From: JAAYEB01 sp035306725
GTDB lineage: Bacteria; Fibrobacterota; Chitinivibrionia; Chitinivibrionales; Chitinispirillaceae
Reading direction: 5' to 3'
DNA length: 10,110 nucleotides
Assembly: GCA_035306725.1 (NCBI GenBank)
Contig: DATGNN010000176.1
Coordinates: 1-10,110, forward strand
The first letter of the stretch is position 1; each line of letters opens with the position of its first letter. Below the pieces are notes generated by a model. That model made no database searches and had not been told where the DNA came from. It worked only from the letters and a program-made list of their open reading frames with translations. The position numbers were made by a program, and so were the translations under genes. Below, piece by piece: positions 7,861 through 10,110 of this stretch.

Positions 7861-7956
7861 GTAAGTTAATCCAAGATGAACTTCTGCAGAAAAATGTATT
7901 ATTTGATTCGTTACTTTCCATGTTATATCAACCATAAATGAGTTCAGTTTGTGTTA

Positions 7957-8103
7957 CTACCTGTTCTTTTTGAGGCAATGAGGTAGATTCCCGTTTTCAC
8001 GATGATAAGCAACACACTGACAACAGGCACCATAACGTTTACAGGTAGCCTCTGGACATGTACATTTTTTCCGATTCTCATTTAATTTACATTCAATATC
8101 CAC
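7957..8103 (-). CDS. Small Cys-rich protein, DUF6485-like
   Basis: 48 residues, GTG start at 8103 with AGGAG five bases upstream; the ATG just before it opens a different frame that stops after four codons. The protein has eight cysteines (5, 14, 16, 21, 27, 28, 30, 43) in the order CTCPEATC, GACCQC, AYHRENGNLPHC. This agrees with the DUF6485 family as I remember it: short proteins of anaerobes with CNC-x4-C, GxCCxC and an RYHxxxxxLPxC end. The pattern suggests a metal or iron-sulfur site, but no function is established. It lies between the ABC exporter and the convergent GH57 gene, 189 bases after the permease stop. A possible promoter is TTGAAA (8183-8188, minus) and TATAAA (8158-8163) with a long 19-base spacer. 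It is easily missed because of its length and GTG start. Confidence 0.75.
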   Translation of the reverse strand: MDIECKLNENRKKCTCPEATCKRYGACCQCVAYHRENGNLPHCLKKNR

Positions 8104-8284
8104 ACATACTCCTTTTATAAACTGTTAAGATCTGAACCCGAATTCACCATCTTCAATTTTATATCCTCTTGAATATAAACCTTTTCAATATTCTACAGTC
8201 AGAGTATAAAAACAACCAGATTAATCAAACCAGACAAATATTCTGAGAACCCAATAAATCAAATTACCTGAATAGTGATTACAA

Positions 8285-8312
8285 TCCAGCCGTTAAAAAA
8301 ATACCGGCTGGA
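8285..8312 (-). terminator. GC-rich hairpin overlapping the permease stop codon
   Basis: CGGCTGGA (8305-8312) and TCCAGCCG (8285-8292) make an 8-bp perfect stem with a 12-base loop that contains seven T on the minus strand. The stop codon (8293-8295) is in the loop and one arm is made of the last sense codons. There is no T-run after the second arm, so termination would be weak; it may instead protect the mRNA 3' end. It probably separates the exporter operon from the small Cys-rich gene. Confidence 0.4.
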
Positions 8313-8958
8313 GAATTCTTTCGCTGTTAAATTCTCTTCTTGCAAAGATACTCATAACAATACCCCCGCATATCAGAACAGCAGGCAACAGATACTGTGG
8401 CAGATAAAGAAACCCGGAAACTGCCATATAAACGATTACGACTACTGCAGTAATTAGAATATTTGCAAAATGAAGCAGCCGGGGATTAGCCATTTTAACA
8501 GAAAGAAAAGCGCTGCTTCCAATATTTAAAACCACTGAGGATAAATATACAATTATTTCATAAATCCCAATTGATGTAATCCCGAATTCCGCAAATCTAT
8601 ACTGCCATATTATTCCAAGCATAATGCATAATAATCCCATGAAAGAACTCATCAGGAATACAAATACCATTTTTCCAAACAGGATACTGTCTCTGGAAAT
8701 TCCTGATGTCATAAAAATTTCCAGTGCTCCAGTGACCCGTTCTGATATAAAAACCGTATTTGAAAAATTGGCAGCTACAATTACTGAAAAAAAAACCAGC
8801 CATAACGACCCGGTATTTATCTGTGTATTACTATTCGCAATAAGAAAACTCCATGATACTACAAGAATCATATATAGTATAAACACAGAGCGGTCAGACC
8901 CCACAAAACATTTCCATTCTTTAATTAAAACAGTCCTGACCCCGTTAATATCAATCAT
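8293..8958 (-). CDS. ABC-2 type exporter permease subunit
   Basis: 221 residues with about six hydrophobic segments (roughly 24-42, 51-71, 96-117, 130-152, 162-182, 184-205), so an inner-membrane protein. Between the second and third lies ERVTGALEIFMTSGISR (73-89) followed by FGK, the conserved cytoplasmic coupling loop of ABC-2 permeases. The start ATG overlaps the stop of the upstream ATPase gene by eight bases (ATGATTGA), with GAGG seven bases before it, which points to translational coupling and a shared complex. The protein is short but complete for this class. The substrate is unknown: such two-gene exporters move drugs, lipids, peptides or surface components. The end of the gene forms a hairpin with the following bases. 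Confidence 0.85.
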   Translation of the reverse strand: MIDINGVRTVLIKEWKCFVGSDRSVFILYMILVVSWSFLIANSNTQINTGSLWLVFFSVIVAANFSNTVFISERVTGALEIFMTSGISRDSILFGKMVFVFLMSSFMGLLCIMLGIIWQYRFAEFGITSIGIYEIIVYLSSVVLNIGSSAFLSVKMANPRLLHFANILITAVVVIVYMAVSGFLYLPQYLLPAVLICGGIVMSIFARREFNSERILQPVFF

Positions 8959-9868
8959 TAAAGTCCTCTTTTTTGCTGTTATAATAGTTTCTGATTGTGT
9001 TACTGAATCCGTCCCCCAACCGCTTTACTTCATAAATATTACAACCCGCAGCAACAAGATTTTTTATAATCAAAGGAATTGTTTGTGGAGTGTTGATTTT
9101 GAAATTAAATCCGTTATCATACACGACCTCTTCACCACCGGCATCTTTAATAATATTTCCATATTGCTCAAGGTTATCTGTAACAAGCAGCCAGCCTGAA
9201 ACCGAGTCCGGTTTCTCTTTTACCAATTCCTCAATTCGTTTATCCTGAAGAATACCCACTCTGTCACAAAGTTTATCTATTGTATCAAGTTGATGTGAAC
9301 TTATAATTATTGCAGCTCCTCTTTTTTGAGCATGCCTTATTATTGAACACATGTGCTCATAGGCTGTCATATCAAGAGCCAATGCCGGTTCATCCAGAAA
9401 ATAAACTTCAGGCCATCCCATAAAAGCTCTGCACAAAGCGCATTGCATTCTCTGGCCTCTGGAGAGAGTTTTTACTTTCCTGGTATTGCTATGGATTTCA
9501 GAATTTTTCCAGTACTCATCAATATATTTTTCAACTTCAGAACTATTCAACCCTTTGGCAGAAGCATAAATTGCAAGATTATCCTTAACACTTAAGTTGC
9601 CCCAGAAACCGTCATTTTCAAGTACTACTCCAATTTTCTGATAGTATTCTCTTTTATGTTCCCATGGATCAAAGTTTAAAACCGAAACATTTCCATTATC
9701 CGGTTTCAATAATCCTGTCAATAAACGTAACAGAGTGGTTTTTCCAGCTCCATTAAGTCCTACGAGACCATATACAGTACCCGGTTCAATTTGAATTGAA
9801 ATATTATCCAGAATCGAATATTCAGAAAACGATTTGTTTAATTTAGCTACATTAATTACCGGAGGCAT
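8951..9868 (-). CDS. ABC-2 type exporter ATP-binding subunit
   Basis: 305 residues from the ATG at 9868. A TTG at 9904 would add 12 residues, but these do not resemble the family, and the domain begins normally at NVAKLNKSF. No clear Shine-Dalgarno precedes the ATG, so the start is not certain. Walker A is GLNGAGKTT (37-45), the Q-loop position reads LEN as in several ABC-2 exporters, the signature is LSRGQ (135-139), Walker B is VYFLDEP (155-161) and the switch histidine is in SSHQ (residue 192). The D-loop reads ALALD where GLD is usual. A C-terminal domain of about 100 residues follows. It powers the permease encoded immediately downstream, the two genes overlapping by eight bases. No regulator gene is in view. 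A 14-bp palindrome lies 24-37 bases upstream of the ATG and may control the operon. Confidence 0.9.
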   Translation of the reverse strand: MPPVINVAKLNKSFSEYSILDNISIQIEPGTVYGLVGLNGAGKTTLLRLLTGLLKPDNGNVSVLNFDPWEHKREYYQKIGVVLENDGFWGNLSVKDNLAIYASAKGLNSSEVEKYIDEYWKNSEIHSNTRKVKTLSRGQRMQCALCRAFMGWPEVYFLDEPALALDMTAYEHMCSIIRHAQKRGAAIIISSHQLDTIDKLCDRVGILQDKRIEELVKEKPDSVSGWLLVTDNLEQYGNIIKDAGGEEVVYDNGFNFKINTPQTIPLIIKNLVAAGCNIYEVKRLGDGFSNTIRNYYNSKKEDFND

Positions 9869-9891
9869 TATATAAAAATGCGTTTTGGTAC

Positions 9892-9905
9892 ATTGAAATT
9901 TCAAT
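9892..9905. promoter_or_regulatory. 14-bp perfect palindrome, candidate operator of the exporter operon
   Basis: ATTGAAATTTCAAT is perfectly symmetric. It is upstream of the exporter ATG and four bases from the -35 box of a plus-strand promoter, so one repressor bound here could affect both directions. No regulator gene is seen in the window. Confidence 0.3.
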
Positions 9906-9909
9906 AAAG

Positions 9910-9938
9910 TTCAAATCTTTAAGGCCACAACATATAAT
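9910..9938 (+). promoter_or_regulatory. Sigma70-like promoter facing away from the exporter operon
   Basis: TTCAAA (9910-9915), a 17-base spacer and a perfect TATAAT (9933-9938) form a well-spaced promoter on the plus strand. The predicted transcript start is near 9945. No protein gene follows within the window before a terminator-like T-run at 10023, so it may drive a small RNA or a gene beyond the window. Confidence 0.4.
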
Positions 9939-9944
9939 CATGCT

Positions 9945-10029
9945 GATATTGGCGAAGCGAACCAGACAAAGTCATGTCGATAGATTTCGTGTTATTCAAC
10001 ATAATTGAACTGATTTTCGGTTTTTTTTT
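9945..10029 (+). ncRNA. Candidate small RNA (promoter and terminator bracketed)
   Basis: A sigma70-like promoter ends at 9938 and a terminator-like element ends at 10029, which would give an RNA of about 85 nt. The only ATG-led frame inside is 22 codons long, starts at 9939 before the expected transcript start and has no ribosome binding site, so a noncoding product is more likely. I do not recognise an RNA family. The claim rests on the two signals alone. Confidence 0.25.
10008..10029 (+). terminator. Short intrinsic-terminator-like element
   Basis: AACTGA (10008-10013) can pair with TCGGTT (10017-10022), with one G-U pair and a TTT loop, and is followed by seven T (10023-10029). The stem is short, so strength is doubtful, but the T-run right after the stem is the correct arrangement for a plus-strand terminator. 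Confidence 0.35.
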
Positions 10030-10110
10030 ATAACATATAACACTAAAAACCCAGTAAACATGATTTCATGTAGAACCATAGTTCAACATTTTCAACATAA
10101 ATCTTACTAA

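Noticed and set aside
7795..7937. Plus-strand frame after the GH57 stop with fairly protein-like composition.
   Set aside because: It has no start codon with a ribosome binding site after the GH57 stop, and GH57 already ends with its final conserved block; a frameshifted extension is not needed.
8104..8200. Short minus-strand codon run with protein-like residues (GYKIEDGEFGF) before the small Cys-rich gene.
   Set aside because: Only about 19 codons between stops and no start; too little to call a pseudogene.
8624..9199. 191-codon plus-strand frame opposite the exporter genes.
   Set aside because: Antisense to two clearly recognised ABC transporter genes; the translated sequence has no family features.

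Overview
The window reads as an AT-rich bacterial chromosome fragment, probably from an anaerobic member of the Fibrobacterota/Bacteroidota (FCB) side of the tree. This is an inference. It rests on two secreted carbohydrate-active proteins (ending at 2667 and 4442 on the minus strand) whose last ~75 residues look like the C-terminal sorting domain of type IX secretion cargo, plus a cytosolic GH57 glycosidase and a Cys-rich DUF6485-type protein. No rRNA, tRNA, CRISPR, transposase or phage gene was seen.

Layout, left to right. (1) 1-2256, minus: a secreted di-heme protein related to the hydrazine synthase alpha subunit (HzsA), open to the window edge so its last residues are missing. (2) 2257-2666: AT-rich spacer. 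(3) 2667-4196, minus: a secreted GH10-like protein in which both catalytic glutamates appear to be aspartate, with its own good sigma70-like promoter. (4) 4442-6208, minus: a secreted right-handed beta-helix protein of the pectate-lyase superfamily, starting at GTG. (5) 6209-6621: a divergent promoter region with dyad sequences. (6) 6622-7794, plus: the GH57 glycoside hydrolase, the only confident plus-strand gene. (7) 7957-8103, minus: a 48-residue Cys-rich DUF6485-like protein starting at GTG. (8) 8293-9868, minus: an ABC-2 type exporter, ATPase then permease, overlapping by 8 bases. (9) 9869-10110: noncoding, with a 14-bp perfect palindrome and a promoter-plus-terminator arrangement on the plus strand that could make a small RNA of roughly 85 nt.

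How the genes may work together: the beta-helix and GH10-like proteins look like exported polysaccharide-binding or -degrading proteins, and GH57 is an intracellular alpha-glucan type enzyme reading away from them across a shared regulatory region. The HzsA-like protein would be periplasmic or surface-exposed and able to bind two c-type hemes. Its partners are not in view and true hydrazine synthesis is unlikely. The ABC exporter forms a separate translationally coupled operon. The most unusual items are the doubly substituted GH10 active site and the orphan HzsA-like cytochrome.
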